Assembly: GCF_000297775.1 (NCBI RefSeq)
Contig: NZ_JH815520.1
Coordinates: 66,759 to 117,352, forward strand
Length of the DNA stretch: 50,594 nt
Source: Sutterella wadsworthensis 2_1_59BFAA
GTDB lineage: Bacteria > Pseudomonadota > Gammaproteobacteria > Burkholderiales > Burkholderiaceae_F
Direction: 5' to 3'
Shown: in pieces, positions 6,843 through 15,827 of the stretch
Layout: each line of letters begins with the position of its first letter
Position numbering within the stretch: the first letter of the stretch is position 1
Made by a program: the position numbers and the translations under genes
The notes under the pieces: model-generated
Told to the model about the DNA's origin: nothing
Seen by the model: only the letters and a program-made list of their open reading frames with translations
Database searches by the model: none

Positions 6843-8327
6843 ATTCTTGCCGCCGCCGTTGCGATGTGCTTTGCTCCGGCCTACGCCGCCAACCAGACCT
6901 ACACCGTCGACCTCGTCGTGGTCGGTGCCGGTGCAGGCGGTTCCGTCGCAGCTCTTTCCGCCGTCGAAGGCGGCCTCAAGACCCTCCTTCTCGAAAAGAA
7001 CGCCTTCGCGGGCGGCGCCGGCAACTTCATGGAGGGCTCGTTTGCCGCCGAATCCTTCATGCAGAAGGAAGCGGGCGTCAAGCTCACGAAGATCCAGGCC
7101 TTCAACGAAATGGCCGCCTACCATCACTGGACCATCAACGCGCCGCTCGTCAAGGCCTTCGTCGATGAATCCGCCGAAACGATCCAGTGGGTCTGGGACC
7201 ACGGCGTGCACTGGAAGGAAGTAAAGACCGCCTGGCGTGAAAAGGCTGACAAGACCTGGCACATCTATCCGAGCGCCGGCTCCCTGCCCAAGGCCATGAT
7301 CGAGCAGTTCAAGGCCAAGGGCGGCCAGCTGCTTCTCCAGACGCCGGCCGAAAAGCTGATCTTCAAGGACGGCAAGGTCACGGGCGTCATCGCCAAGAAC
7401 AAGAAGGGTGACACGATCACCGTCAACGCCAAGAACGTCATCCTGGCCACGGGCGGCTACTCCTTCAACACCGAGATGGTGAAGAAGTACTCCGGCATCG
7501 ACTCCGTTCCGGTTGGCGCTCCGGGTCGTACGGGCGACGGCATCAACATGGCGTTTGAAGTCGGCGCCGTCGGCGACAACATGGGCCCGATGATGCTCAA
7601 CGGCGCATTCATGCCCGCCGAAGGCGAAGCCATCTGCAACGGCGCCAATAAGGAAGTCCGCGCGCTCTTCCGCCAGGGCCTCCTCTATGTGGACGCCGTG
7701 GGCAACCGCTTCTTCAACGAAGAACTGACGATCGACTGGCCTATGTCTTCCAACGCCATCGCCCGCACCGGCGAATGGACCTACATTGTGTTCGACGAGG
7801 CCACGAAGCGTGAATTCTCCACGAAAGGCAAGGGCTATCCGAATCCGTGCGGCAACTTCATTCTCCGCCATCAGGCCGCCACGCAGCTCGACGAGCTCCT
7901 GAAGGCCAACGAAGCCAAGGGCAACGTCTTCATCGGCAACACGATCGAAGAAGCCGCCAAAAAGGCCGGCATGGATCCGAAGGTCCTCAAGGCCACGTGC
8001 GAAAAGATGACGAAGTACGCCAAGCAGGGCAAGGACGAACAGTTCGACAAGGCCCCGTACTACCTGCGCGGTATCTCCGAAGGTCCGTTCTACATCGTCC
8101 GCGGCAAGCTCAATACGCTCACCAGTCTCAACGGCGTCAAGGTCAACGCGGGCCTGCAGGTTCTCGACAAGAACGACCACGTCATTCCGGGCCTTTATGC
8201 CATCGGTCATGACGCGGGCGGCGTGTACGGCGAAGCCTATGACCTGAAGATCGGCGAAGGCACCGCCTCCGCATTCGCCATCAACTCGGGCCGCATGGCC
8301 GTCAAGACGATCCTCGGCAACAAGTAA
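6831..8327 (+). CDS. secreted FAD flavoprotein, fumarate-reductase/flavocytochrome-c family, non-canonical active site
   Basis: 498 aa, starting at TTG with AAGGAG before it; the next residues KRVILAAAVAMCFAPAYA form a Sec signal peptide. The FAD-binding Rossmann motif VVGAGAGGSVAALSA follows at once, and the C-terminal FAD contact region is VIPGLYAIGHDAGGVYG. There is no haem or FMN domain, so a separate electron carrier must serve it. The residues needed for fumarate reduction are replaced: the proton-donor Arg region reads NEELTIDWP (Ile for Arg), HHTMGG is replaced by LTSLNG, and HGxNRxGG by YGEAYDLKIGEG. It should therefore act on something other than a fumarate-like acid, or by another mechanism. 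Glu and Pro codons lean to GAA and CCG, unlike many neighbours, hinting at strong expression. Probably controlled by the regulator at 6052. Confidence 0.85.
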   Translation: MKRVILAAAVAMCFAPAYAANQTYTVDLVVVGAGAGGSVAALSAVEGGLKTLLLEKNAFAGGAGNFMEGSFAAESFMQKEAGVKLTKIQAFNEMAAYHHWTINAPLVKAFVDESAETIQWVWDHGVHWKEVKTAWREKADKTWHIYPSAGSLPKAMIEQFKAKGGQLLLQTPAEKLIFKDGKVTGVIAKNKKGDTITVNAKNVILATGGYSFNTEMVKKYSGIDSVPVGAPGRTGDGINMAFEVGAVGDNMGPMMLNGAFMPAEGEAICNGANKEVRALFRQGLLYVDAVGNRFFNEELTIDWPMSSNAIARTGEWTYIVFDEATKREFSTKGKGYPNPCGNFILRHQAATQLDELLKANEAKGNVFIGNTIEEAAKKAGMDPKVLKATCEKMTKYAKQGKDEQFDKAPYYLRGISEGPFYIVRGKLNTLTSLNGVKVNAGLQVLDKNDHVIPGLYAIGHDAGGVYGEAYDLKIGEGTASAFAINSGRMAVKTILGNK

Positions 8328-8381
8328 CCGCGGTTAATCGGCGACATGAGGCAGGCCGTTCCCCTGGACCTGCCGCTCCCC

Positions 8382-8423
8382 AAAGGATCTTCCTGCGCAA
8401 GCGGGAAGGTCCTTTCGATTTCT
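8382..8423 (+). terminator. terminator after the flavoprotein gene
   Basis: A 15-bp stem (8382-8396 with 8401-8415, two G-T type mismatches) with loop GCAA is followed by a weakly T-rich stretch. Confidence 0.7.
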
Positions 8424-8481
8424 CGGAAGGCGTACAATCGTCAGACACCAAGACCATTGTTCAAAAAATGGAGAACCCCAA

Positions 8482-9684
8482 ATGGCTCTGCTTCTTCAAG
8501 ACCGTCTTCTGCCCGGCGTCGCCGAACTCGTGCCCGAGCTCGAGGAGATCCGTCACGACATTCATGCACACCCCGAGCTCGGCTTCGAGACCGAGCGCAC
8601 CGTGGGCCTGATCTGCGACTATCACAGGAAGAGCGGCATCGTCGAGATCGACACGGAGCTCGTCAAGGGCTGCGTCATCGCCGTGATCGAGGGCAGCCGT
8701 CCCGGCCACACCATCGCCATCCGTGCCGACATGGACGCCCTGCCGATGAACGACGGCTGCGGCAAGCCCTGGGCGAGCACGGTTGCCGGCCGCGGCCACT
8801 GCTGCGGCCATGACGGCCACACGACGTGGCTTCTCGGCGCCGCCCGCTGGCTCGCCGCGCACAACGACTTCCCCGGCCGCATCGTGCTCGTACACCAGGC
8901 CGCCGAAGAGGCCGGCACGGGTGCGAAGGCCCTCGTCGAGGCGGGCCTCATCGAGAAGTACGGCATCGAGGAGATCTACGGCGGCCACACCGAGCCCAAT
9001 CTTCCCAAGGGCGTGATCGGCTTCAAGCCGGGTCCCCTCCAGGCCGCGAGCGACAGCGTCTACATCACGCTGCGCGGCAAGGGCACGCACGGCGGCCGTC
9101 CGCACCTCGGCGTCGACCCGATTCCCGTCGCCGCCCAGATCGTGACGGCGCTCCAGACGATCGTCTCCCGCAAGGTCGACCCGATCGAGTCCGCCGTCGT
9201 CTCCATCTGCTCGATCAACTGCGGCAACTTCAAGGCCAACAACGTCGTGCAGAGCGAACTGACGATGAGCGGCACGGTGCGCACCTTCCTGCCCGAGATC
9301 CGCGACCTCGCCGAGGAGAACATCCGCGCGATGGTGACGGGCATCGCCACCGCCAACGGCTGCACGGTCGAGCTCGTCTACGACCGCATGATCGGCTCCG
9401 TCATCAACGGCGAGGAGCAGACGATCGCCGCCCACGAGGTCACGAAGGCCCTGCTCGGTGAGGACAACGTCCGCATCATCCGTCCGTTCATGTCGAGCGA
9501 GGACTTCTCCGAGTACCTCAACCGCATCCCAGGCGCGATCATCCGCGTGGGCATCCGCGACGAGGAGCACCAGGTGTCGCTCCACAATCAGCAGATGGAC
9601 TTCAACGACGAGGTCCTCCCCGTCGCCGTGAGCGTCGTGGCCAACATGGCCGTCAGGCGCCTCGAGGCGCTCGCCGCCCGATGA
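8482..9684 (+). CDS. M20-family amidohydrolase (hippurate hydrolase/aminoacylase-like)
   Basis: 400 aa, the normal size for the HipO/amidohydrolase group. The di-metal site is visible: HAHPELGFET at the N terminus, RADMDALP, GHCCGHDGHTTWLLGAA (Cys/His/Asp ligands), HQAAEEAGTGAKALV with the catalytic Glu pair, the His in YGGHTEPN, and the late His in SLHNQQ. The dimerisation domain carries GKGTHGGRPHLGVDPI. No signal peptide, so cytoplasmic. Family members release an amino acid from N-acyl or N-aroyl conjugates; the exact substrate cannot be read from sequence. It is a single gene, followed by a strong hairpin shared with the convergent permease gene. Confidence 0.9.
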   Translation: MALLLQDRLLPGVAELVPELEEIRHDIHAHPELGFETERTVGLICDYHRKSGIVEIDTELVKGCVIAVIEGSRPGHTIAIRADMDALPMNDGCGKPWASTVAGRGHCCGHDGHTTWLLGAARWLAAHNDFPGRIVLVHQAAEEAGTGAKALVEAGLIEKYGIEEIYGGHTEPNLPKGVIGFKPGPLQAASDSVYITLRGKGTHGGRPHLGVDPIPVAAQIVTALQTIVSRKVDPIESAVVSICSINCGNFKANNVVQSELTMSGTVRTFLPEIRDLAEENIRAMVTGIATANGCTVELVYDRMIGSVINGEEQTIAAHEVTKALLGEDNVRIIRPFMSSEDFSEYLNRIPGAIIRVGIRDEEHQVSLHNQQMDFNDEVLPVAVSVVANMAVRRLEALAAR

Positions 9685-9710
9685 GATCCTGAACAAGGAT
9701 CGGCATTGAA

Positions 9711-9750
9711 AAGGGGCGTCCGATCTGCATGAACGGGCGCCCCTTCTTCG
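9711..9750. terminator. bidirectional terminator between convergent genes
   Basis: An 8-bp stem AAGGGGCG/CGCCCCTT (9711-9718 with 9738-9745) lies between the converging amidohydrolase and AEC permease genes. Confidence 0.7.
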
Positions 9751-9792
9751 TGGGTGCGGGCGTTGCGCGCAGCTTTCTTTTCGAGATCCGGA

Positions 9793-10755
9793 TCAGACGA
9801 AATGCACGATGAAGAGCATCACGGGCAGGGCCGGGATGATGCCGAGTGTGGTCACGCCGATCGCTCTTGAGGCGAAGCGCTCGTCGCCGCCGTAAGTGCG
9901 TGCGAGAACGGCGATGACCGACGAGACGGGCAGGGCGGCGGCCGCGACGAAGACCTTGCGCATGATGGGCTCGAGGTCGAACGGGATCGTGACGAGGTAC
10001 ATCACGAGCGGGCGGATCACGAAGCAGGAGAGGAGCACGAAGACGAGTTCGCGGGGCATGCGCTTCATCTCGGAGACGCCGATTTTGAAGATCGTCATGC
10101 CGATGAAGAAGAGCGCGAGCGGCGAGGTGACGGAGCCGAAGCTCTTCACGGTGGCCGCGACGAAGTGCGGGATCGGAATCGAAAGGACGACGAAGGCGAT
10201 GCCGACGATGAAGGAGAGAAGCGGCGGCGAGAAGAGCATTCTGACGCTCTTCATAGAAACGAGCTTTGGACGCGCGCCGCCCGTCTTCGCGACGCCGTCG
10301 GTCTGGATGGCGTAGAGGCCGACGGTCCAGATGAAGACGCAGTTGGCGAAGAAGTAGACGAGCAGGTAGGGAATGCCTTCTTCGCCGAAGAGCGCGGTCG
10401 TCATGGGCACGCCCACGAAGAGCACGGTTGAGCCCGTGAAGGCCGCGGTGAAGGTGCCCGAGAGCTCCCTGCGCACGAGGCCGAGCCTGATGAGCGCGAG
10501 CGAGATGAGAAGGTTGAGGCAGACCGTCACGAACGGCAGCCAGGCCATGCCGAGGAGCTCGACGAGCTGGTCGTGCGTGAACTTCGTCGTGACGGAATTG
10601 AAGAGGAAGAACGGAATCGAGAGATTCACGATCTTCGCCGTCGTGATGCGGCCCGTGTCGTCGAGCTTGCCCGTTTGGGCGGCAAGCCAGCCGATCCCCG
10701 CCGTGAGGACGAGGACGAGCACGTTGGAGATCGTATGAAGCAGTGCGTCGGACAT
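9793..10755 (-). CDS. AEC-family (auxin efflux carrier-like) permease
   Basis: 320 aa with about ten hydrophobic segments and the AEC pattern: an N-terminal segment followed by GWLAAQTGKLDDTGRI, then LVNLSIPFFLFNSV, and a C-terminal ALPVSSVIAVLARTYGGDERFA. AEC proteins carry small carboxylates such as malate or malonate, usually by export or antiport. The start ATG at 10755 gives a typical N terminus. It is transcribed alone, convergent with the amidohydrolase and divergent from the CNNM gene. The substrate is unknown; the general dicarboxylate theme of the window makes an organic acid likely. Confidence 0.85.
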   Translation of the reverse strand: MSDALLHTISNVLVLVLTAGIGWLAAQTGKLDDTGRITTAKIVNLSIPFFLFNSVTTKFTHDQLVELLGMAWLPFVTVCLNLLISLALIRLGLVRRELSGTFTAAFTGSTVLFVGVPMTTALFGEEGIPYLLVYFFANCVFIWTVGLYAIQTDGVAKTGGARPKLVSMKSVRMLFSPPLLSFIVGIAFVVLSIPIPHFVAATVKSFGSVTSPLALFFIGMTIFKIGVSEMKRMPRELVFVLLSCFVIRPLVMYLVTIPFDLEPIMRKVFVAAAALPVSSVIAVLARTYGGDERFASRAIGVTTLGIIPALPVMLFIVHFV

Positions 10756-10997
10756 TTCGTATGTCGTCTTGTAGGAATCCGAGGATCAAATGATTGTAAC
10801 AGCACGAGGATTCCTTATCCTCAGGACGGACACCTGCGTCGAAATCGGCGGCGGGGATCCTGATCAGGACGTCGTGCTTCGGGCGGGCGCGAATTTTTCC
10901 CGCCCGCAAATCGGTGCGGGACGCGGGCTGCGGTACAATAAGCGGCCGGCGGCAACGCCCGCCTGTCTCCGTACGTCATCTCTGGAAAACCCCGGTC

Positions 10998-12380
10998 ATG
11001 CTCACGCAGCTCGTCCTCATCACGCTTCTCATCATAGGCGCGGCGTACTTCGCCATGTCTGAAATCGCCCTCGCAGGCTCCCGCAAGGTGAGGCTCGAGC
11101 GCATGGCCGAAGAGGGCGACCACCGCGCCAGGCTCGTTCTCAACCTCAAGGAGAATCCGGGTTACTTCTTCTCGGTGGTGCAGGTCGGCATCAACGCCGT
11201 GGCCATTCTCGGCGGCGTGGTCGGCGAGGCGGTCTTCACGGACGTCTTCGCCGCAGTGTTCGCCTACGTCGTGCCGCCGGAGGCCCTCACGCCCGTCTCC
11301 TTCTTCTGCTCGTTCCTGCTCGTCACGATTCTCTTCGTGATGTTCGCGGACCTCATTCCGAAGCGCGTCGCCATGAGCTGCCCCGAAAAGGTGGCCGTGC
11401 GCTGCATCAGTCCGATGGTGACGCTCATCATGCTCCTCAAGCCGCTCGTCTGGCTCCTGACGGTGCTCGCCAACGCGATCATGCGCATGATGCGCGTGCC
11501 GCTCAACAACCAGGACCAGATCACCAACGAGGACGTAATCGCGACGGTCGAGGCGGGCGCCAAGGCGGGCGTCATCGCGCCGCTTGAGCATACCGCCATC
11601 ACGAACATGATGGGCCTTGAAAACCATCTGGTACCCAGCGCCATGACGGCCCGCGACAGCATCATCTACTTCAGCCTCGACGAGAGTGACGAGAGCATCC
11701 GCGAGAAGATCTCGCTCACGCCCCACAACAAGTTCCTCGTCGTCGACGGCGACATCGATCACGTTTTGGGCGTCGTCGACGGGAAGCAGCTCCTCAAGCT
11801 CTATGCCGACGGCGAGTCCCTCTCGATCCGCAAGCCCGGCATCGTGCAGCCCATCATCACGATCCCCGACTCGCTCACGCTCACCGAGACGCTCGACCTC
11901 TTCAAGAAGGAGAGCTCCGACTTCGCGGTCGTCATCAACGAATACGGCCTCACGGTCGGCATCATCACCCTCAAGGACATCCTCTGGCCCGTGATGGGCA
12001 ACTACGACGTCTGGGCCGACGACCAGCTCCTCGTCGAGCGCGCCGACGGCACCTGGCTCGTTGACGGCTCGACGCCCGTCGACGACATCGAGCGCGAGTT
12101 CGGCATCGAGAGCATGCCCGAGGAGGAGACCTACGAGACGGTCTCGGGCTTCATCATGTACATGCTCCGCCGCGTACCCAAGCGCGGGGACTTCGTCGAG
12201 TATGCGGGCTACCGCTTCGAGGTCACCAACATGGACGGCTTCCACATCGACCAGGTGCTCATGCGTCGTGCGGACCACCACGTCAAGCACGCCGACAAGG
12301 CCGAGAAGGTCGAGAAGGCCCCCGAGGGCGGCGCCGACGCATCCGCCGCCGACCAGATCAATCCGGGCGGCACGAAGTGA
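10998..12380 (+). CDS. CNNM/CorC (HlyC)-family membrane protein with CBS pair
   Basis: 460 aa. Residues 1 to about 190 are a CNNM/DUF21 membrane domain (IIGAAYFAMSEIALAGSRKVRLERMA at the start). A CBS pair (about 210-330, with ARDSIIYFSLDESDESIREKI and FAVVINEYGLTVGIITLKDIL) and a C-terminal CorC_HlyC domain (about 350-430, WLVDGSTPVDDIEREFGI, RVPKRGDFVEYAGYRFEV) follow. This is the standard order for proteins linked to Mg2+/divalent cation efflux and adenine-nucleotide sensing. The frame is open 28 codons further upstream, but the ATG at 10998 begins the first membrane segment. Its stop overlaps the GTG of the next gene, so the two are translationally coupled. Confidence 0.9.
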   Translation: MLTQLVLITLLIIGAAYFAMSEIALAGSRKVRLERMAEEGDHRARLVLNLKENPGYFFSVVQVGINAVAILGGVVGEAVFTDVFAAVFAYVVPPEALTPVSFFCSFLLVTILFVMFADLIPKRVAMSCPEKVAVRCISPMVTLIMLLKPLVWLLTVLANAIMRMMRVPLNNQDQITNEDVIATVEAGAKAGVIAPLEHTAITNMMGLENHLVPSAMTARDSIIYFSLDESDESIREKISLTPHNKFLVVDGDIDHVLGVVDGKQLLKLYADGESLSIRKPGIVQPIITIPDSLTLTETLDLFKKESSDFAVVINEYGLTVGIITLKDILWPVMGNYDVWADDQLLVERADGTWLVDGSTPVDDIEREFGIESMPEEETYETVSGFIMYMLRRVPKRGDFVEYAGYRFEVTNMDGFHIDQVLMRRADHHVKHADKAEKVEKAPEGGADASAADQINPGGTK

Positions 12381-13426
12381 CGGGCGCCGTTCGCCTTATT
12401 GCGGGCCGCTGCGTGCGTGAGCGGCACGCGGGCGCCAAATGCACCGCCTGCGCCGACGCCTGTCCTGCACGCGCCCTCTCGTTCGAAGGGGCCGCGCTTC
12501 GCATCATCTCGCCCGCCTGCGAGGGTTGCGGCGCCTGTGCCGCGGCCTGTCCGCGCGACGCGCTCGAGCTGCCCGGGGCGGGCTGGCGCGAGGCCGTTGC
12601 GGCCGTGCCTTCCTCAGGCGTTCTCGAATGCCGCTGCAGTCATGCTGCTCAGGGGCCGGGCACGCCCGTTCCCTGCATCGGAGGCCTTTGTGCCACGACG
12701 AGGCTCGAGCTTCTTCGGGGCGGGCTTCGCACGCTCAGGATCGCGACGGGCGTTTGCGAGGGCTGTCCTGCCGAGGTGCGGTGCGAAGGCGTCACGCTGC
12801 GGAACGCATTCGTCAGGGATCTCAGGGAGATGGCCGGGGCCTTCGGGCGCACGGTTGACGTCGTCTTTAGCACCGAGCCCGTTCCCGAGGTCGACGGCGG
12901 CCGCCGTCATCTTCTGGGCATCGTCGTCAGAAAGTCCACCGCGCCCGTTTCGCCTGAAAGGATTGCGGAGCACGCGCCCGACAAATCCGCGGGCCACCTG
13001 CTTGTGACGGAGGGCTCAAGGCGCAGGCTCATGGCGGCAAGGGGGCTTCTTTCGGGCATGCAGGATGCCGAAGGCGTGCGCGCTGCGAAGGCAGCGTGCC
13101 TTGCCGGCCTCAGGGTGCCTCAATTCGATTCGGAAAAGTGTACGGCCTGCGGGCTCTGCGCCGCGGCCTGTCCCCAGTACGCGCTCTCGGCGAAAACCGA
13201 GGGCGAAGGCTTCACGATCGCGGCTGTCGAGACGGCCTGCACGGGCTGCGGCCTCTGCGCCGACATCTGCACGTCGAAGGCGGTCTCCTTCGGTGCGCCC
13301 GACTCGGCTGACGCCTGGCTTTCGGGAAGACCGGTCGTCAAGCTCGCCGTGAAGGGGAGAAGGCGCGCGTCCGCTTGGGAGGGAATCGTGGAGCGAAGCT
13401 TCACGTCGGGATACTTCAACCGATAA
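12377..13426 (+). CDS. polyferredoxin-like protein with four Fe-S motifs
   Basis: 349 aa, starting at GTG inside the stop of the CNNM gene (GTGA overlap). Two cysteine blocks lie near the N terminus (CTACADACP with an upstream Cys, then CEGCGACAAACP). Two canonical ferredoxin blocks lie near the C terminus (CTACGLCAAACPQYAL and CTGCGLCADICTSKAV). The middle (about residues 75-140) has further spaced cysteines (ECRCSHAA, PCIGGLC, GVCEGCP, RCEG) that do not form a standard ferredoxin motif. No signal peptide or membrane segment, so cytoplasmic. I recall similar layouts near molybdoenzyme and formate dehydrogenase accessory genes, but none is present here. Function unknown; a role in electron transfer is inferred only from the clusters. 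A strong terminator follows. Confidence 0.8.
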   Translation: MTGAVRLIAGRCVRERHAGAKCTACADACPARALSFEGAALRIISPACEGCGACAAACPRDALELPGAGWREAVAAVPSSGVLECRCSHAAQGPGTPVPCIGGLCATTRLELLRGGLRTLRIATGVCEGCPAEVRCEGVTLRNAFVRDLREMAGAFGRTVDVVFSTEPVPEVDGGRRHLLGIVVRKSTAPVSPERIAEHAPDKSAGHLLVTEGSRRRLMAARGLLSGMQDAEGVRAAKAACLAGLRVPQFDSEKCTACGLCAAACPQYALSAKTEGEGFTIAAVETACTGCGLCADICTSKAVSFGAPDSADAWLSGRPVVKLAVKGRRRASAWEGIVERSFTSGYFNR

Positions 13427-13439
13427 CTGAACAAGAAAA

Positions 13440-13477
13440 GGGGGCCTGACATCCGGAAGATGCAGGCCCTTCCTTTT
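13440..13477 (+). terminator. rho-independent terminator
   Basis: Stem GGGCCTG/CAGGCCC (13442-13448 with 13463-13469), extended inside by CATC/GATG, then a T-rich run. It separates the Fe-S protein gene from the convergent gene at 13498. Confidence 0.85.
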
Positions 13478-13497
13478 GTGAGGCTTCGTCAGGGGCG

Positions 13498-14547
13498 TCA
13501 GCGGATCCGGCCGATCGCTTCGCAGAGCGCGCGGTGGCACTCGTTGAGCGTGGGGATGGCGCCTTCACCGTCGATGAAGCTCTGCACAGAGATGTCGTCC
13601 GACTCGGCGATCTCGATGCGGTCGGGTGCGGCCCCCTGGAAGGCCAGGAGCATGTTCCTGAGACCGTCGACGATGTGCAGCGGCGTGCCCACGGGGGCGG
13701 AGATTCGCACGAATCCCATGTCGTCGCGCTTGATGCTGAAGCCGATGCCGTTGGCGAGAAGCGCCACGACGCTGTCGGCGCTCCAGAAGACGCTCCCGAT
13801 CGATTCGGGGTCGTGCAGTTCGGAGTGCACGCGCACGAGGTCGTCGAAGGCGACGCGCAGCGCCATGGCGCCGTCGCGGAACTCGAGTCTGTTGAGGGCG
13901 TTGATGCCTGTGAGCACGAAGTTCTTCTTCACGAGAATGCCGAAGTCGGACTCGACGTCGGCTCGCGCGTCGGCAAACTGCTTGGGCGTGATGCGCACGT
14001 TGACGAGCTCGGGCTGGTGCTTGAGCCACATGATCACGTCGTCCATCGTGCGGCAGACGCGGTTCTCGCTCTTGAGGCGGCCGTTTTCAAAAAGGCGCAC
14101 GAACCACTCGAACGAGTTGTGCCAGGCGTTGTACTTGTTGACGAAGTCCTCAAGGATGTCCTCGGGCACGTTCTTCGTGCCGAAGGTCTCGTAGATGCGG
14201 TGCACGTCGATCACGGCGACGGCCGAGACGTTGAGCCCCGTGCTCATGTGCTCCTCAAGCGCATCCCTGAAGGGCACGATTCGCAGTTCGCGGCGAAGGT
14301 TGATGACGCCGAAGAGGACTGCATAGACGCGCCAGCGCTTGGTATCCTTGGAGAAGAAGCGAAGCCGCTCGGAGATGTCCTCCACCATCTCGGTGTTCCA
14401 CAGGAGTCCGTAGGAACGCTCGTTCCAGATGAGGACGTGACTGACGAGCGCCTCGAAGTAGGCGCGCATCACGCTGTAGACGATCTCGTGATGAAAGCTC
14501 ATCACCGAAACGCGCAGCGAACTGTCTTTGAGAAGGAGCGTTTTCAT
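13498..14547 (-). CDS. protein of unknown function (349 aa)
   Basis: I do not recognise this protein. It is 349 aa, with no signal peptide, no clear membrane segment and a mixed alpha/beta composition. The middle stretch SAVAVIDVHRIYETFGTKNVPEDILEDFVNKYN weakly recalls a degenerate GGDEF/nucleotidyl-cyclase fold, but the diagnostic GG(D/E)EF is not present, so I do not call it one. The start ATG at 14547 is preceded by ATTGAAGT-rich sequence with no strong ribosome binding site. Base and codon use are like its neighbours, and it is long and open with no conflicting gene on the other strand, so I believe it is real. It is convergent with the Fe-S protein gene and transcribed alone. Confidence 0.7.
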   Translation of the reverse strand: MKTLLLKDSSLRVSVMSFHHEIVYSVMRAYFEALVSHVLIWNERSYGLLWNTEMVEDISERLRFFSKDTKRWRVYAVLFGVINLRRELRIVPFRDALEEHMSTGLNVSAVAVIDVHRIYETFGTKNVPEDILEDFVNKYNAWHNSFEWFVRLFENGRLKSENRVCRTMDDVIMWLKHQPELVNVRITPKQFADARADVESDFGILVKKNFVLTGINALNRLEFRDGAMALRVAFDDLVRVHSELHDPESIGSVFWSADSVVALLANGIGFSIKRDDMGFVRISAPVGTPLHIVDGLRNMLLAFQGAAPDRIEIAESDDISVQSFIDGEGAIPTLNECHRALCEAIGRIR

Positions 14548-14768
14548 GGTGGAAAACCGTGTTGTGCCGCGTTGAAGTGCCGTTTTATTGAAAACTTCAA
14601 TTTGACAAGTGGATCCGAAAGAAACCGGCTTGAAAACACTTTAGCCTGTTTTGAGCGTCATTGTGTCGAAAACGTGCCCGAAACGCGCATTTTCTTGCAA
14701 AAAAGACGGGAAAGTCCCGATCCCGCGCTCGTTTTCAGACCGCCCGTCACAGAGGCGGGCGGAAATCG

Positions 14769-15668
14769 TCACATTGATTCGGGCTGAACGAGTCCGAGGC
14801 GGCGTGCGGTCTTTCTGAGGGCGGCGGCCCACCACTTCGCGAAGACGGGCGGGACCTCGTCCTTCTTGGTGCGCAGGATGAGGCGCTCGGGCGGCAGGTC
14901 GAAGGGGGCCGAGAGGAGCGCGAGAGAGGAGCGCAGGCCCGGCTGCGTCATCGCGACGGCGCGGGGCACGATCGTCCAGCCCACGCCTCTGGCGGCAAGC
15001 CCGATCGCCCACTGTGCGCCGTCGACCTCCCAGACGTCGGGGCTCACGGTGATCGGGGACTCCGACTCGCTGTCGCGGGCGTTGACGACGATCTGCCGCA
15101 CGCCCTGAAGTGCCTCGATCGAGGGGCGCTCGACTGCCGCGAGCGGATGCTTCTTCGAGACCGCCACCGCGCGGGGCGCGAGTCCGATGAGATGCTCCTC
15201 GCACTCGGGGTCGGGCCTCGAGGAGAAGATGACCGCCATCGTCATGTGCGAACGCCGGAAGAACCAGTTCGACTCCGAGCTCGAGATGTTCTCGAGCTGC
15301 AGGCGCGCCGACGGGAACTGGCGCGAGAAGTCGCGCAGCAGATCAAGGAGAAGCGGCAGCTCGAGCGCCATGTCGATGCCCATGTAGAGAAGGGGCTCGG
15401 GCAGCCTGAAGAGCTCCGAGGCGCGGCTCTCGAACCGCTCGGCCTCCCTGAGCACCCGCAGGGCGCCGGGCAGGAGCTCCTCGCCCGCAGGGGTGAGCTT
15501 CGCGGGCGTGCCTCTCACGAAAAGCCTGATGCCGAGCTCGTTCTCCATGCCCGCAATGTGGGTCGAGACCACCGACTGGCTGCGCCCGAGAGCACGGGCC
15601 GCGGCCGAAAAGGTGCCCTGCGCCGCAACGGCGGCAAAGCTCCTCATCTCTTCGATCGAAATCGTCAT
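14769..15668 (-). CDS. LysR-family transcriptional regulator
   Basis: 299 aa, a standard LysR length. The N-terminal winged helix-turn-helix reads MRSFAAVAAQGTFSAAARALGRSQSVVSTHIAGMENELGIRLFVRGTPAKLTPAG. The rest is the periplasmic-binding-like effector domain. It is divergent from the MFS transporter at 15828 with 159 bp between, so it most likely regulates that gene and itself. An inverted repeat at 14740-14762 beyond the stop may help termination but has no U-tract. Confidence 0.9.
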   Translation of the reverse strand: MTISIEEMRSFAAVAAQGTFSAAARALGRSQSVVSTHIAGMENELGIRLFVRGTPAKLTPAGEELLPGALRVLREAERFESRASELFRLPEPLLYMGIDMALELPLLLDLLRDFSRQFPSARLQLENISSSESNWFFRRSHMTMAVIFSSRPDPECEEHLIGLAPRAVAVSKKHPLAAVERPSIEALQGVRQIVVNARDSESESPITVSPDVWEVDGAQWAIGLAARGVGWTIVPRAVAMTQPGLRSSLALLSAPFDLPPERLILRTKKDEVPPVFAKWWAAALRKTARRLGLVQPESM

Positions 15669-15827
15669 GACTGAAAACGCTCCGTTTTGAATGGGACCGA
15701 ATGCCCGAAGTCCGCCCAGGACGGGCGATGGCGCTTTCAGTCTATCAAAAATCCGATGGAATCCATCTTGAGAGATCGAATTTTGAATGAGAAAATGACG
15801 GTGTCCTGACTACCCACGCAGGTCCTT

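Noticed and set aside
13498-14547. GGDEF diguanylate cyclase
   Set aside because: The resemblance is confined to a weak hydrophobic/Asp pattern; the GG(D/E)EF signature and metal-binding residues are not visible.
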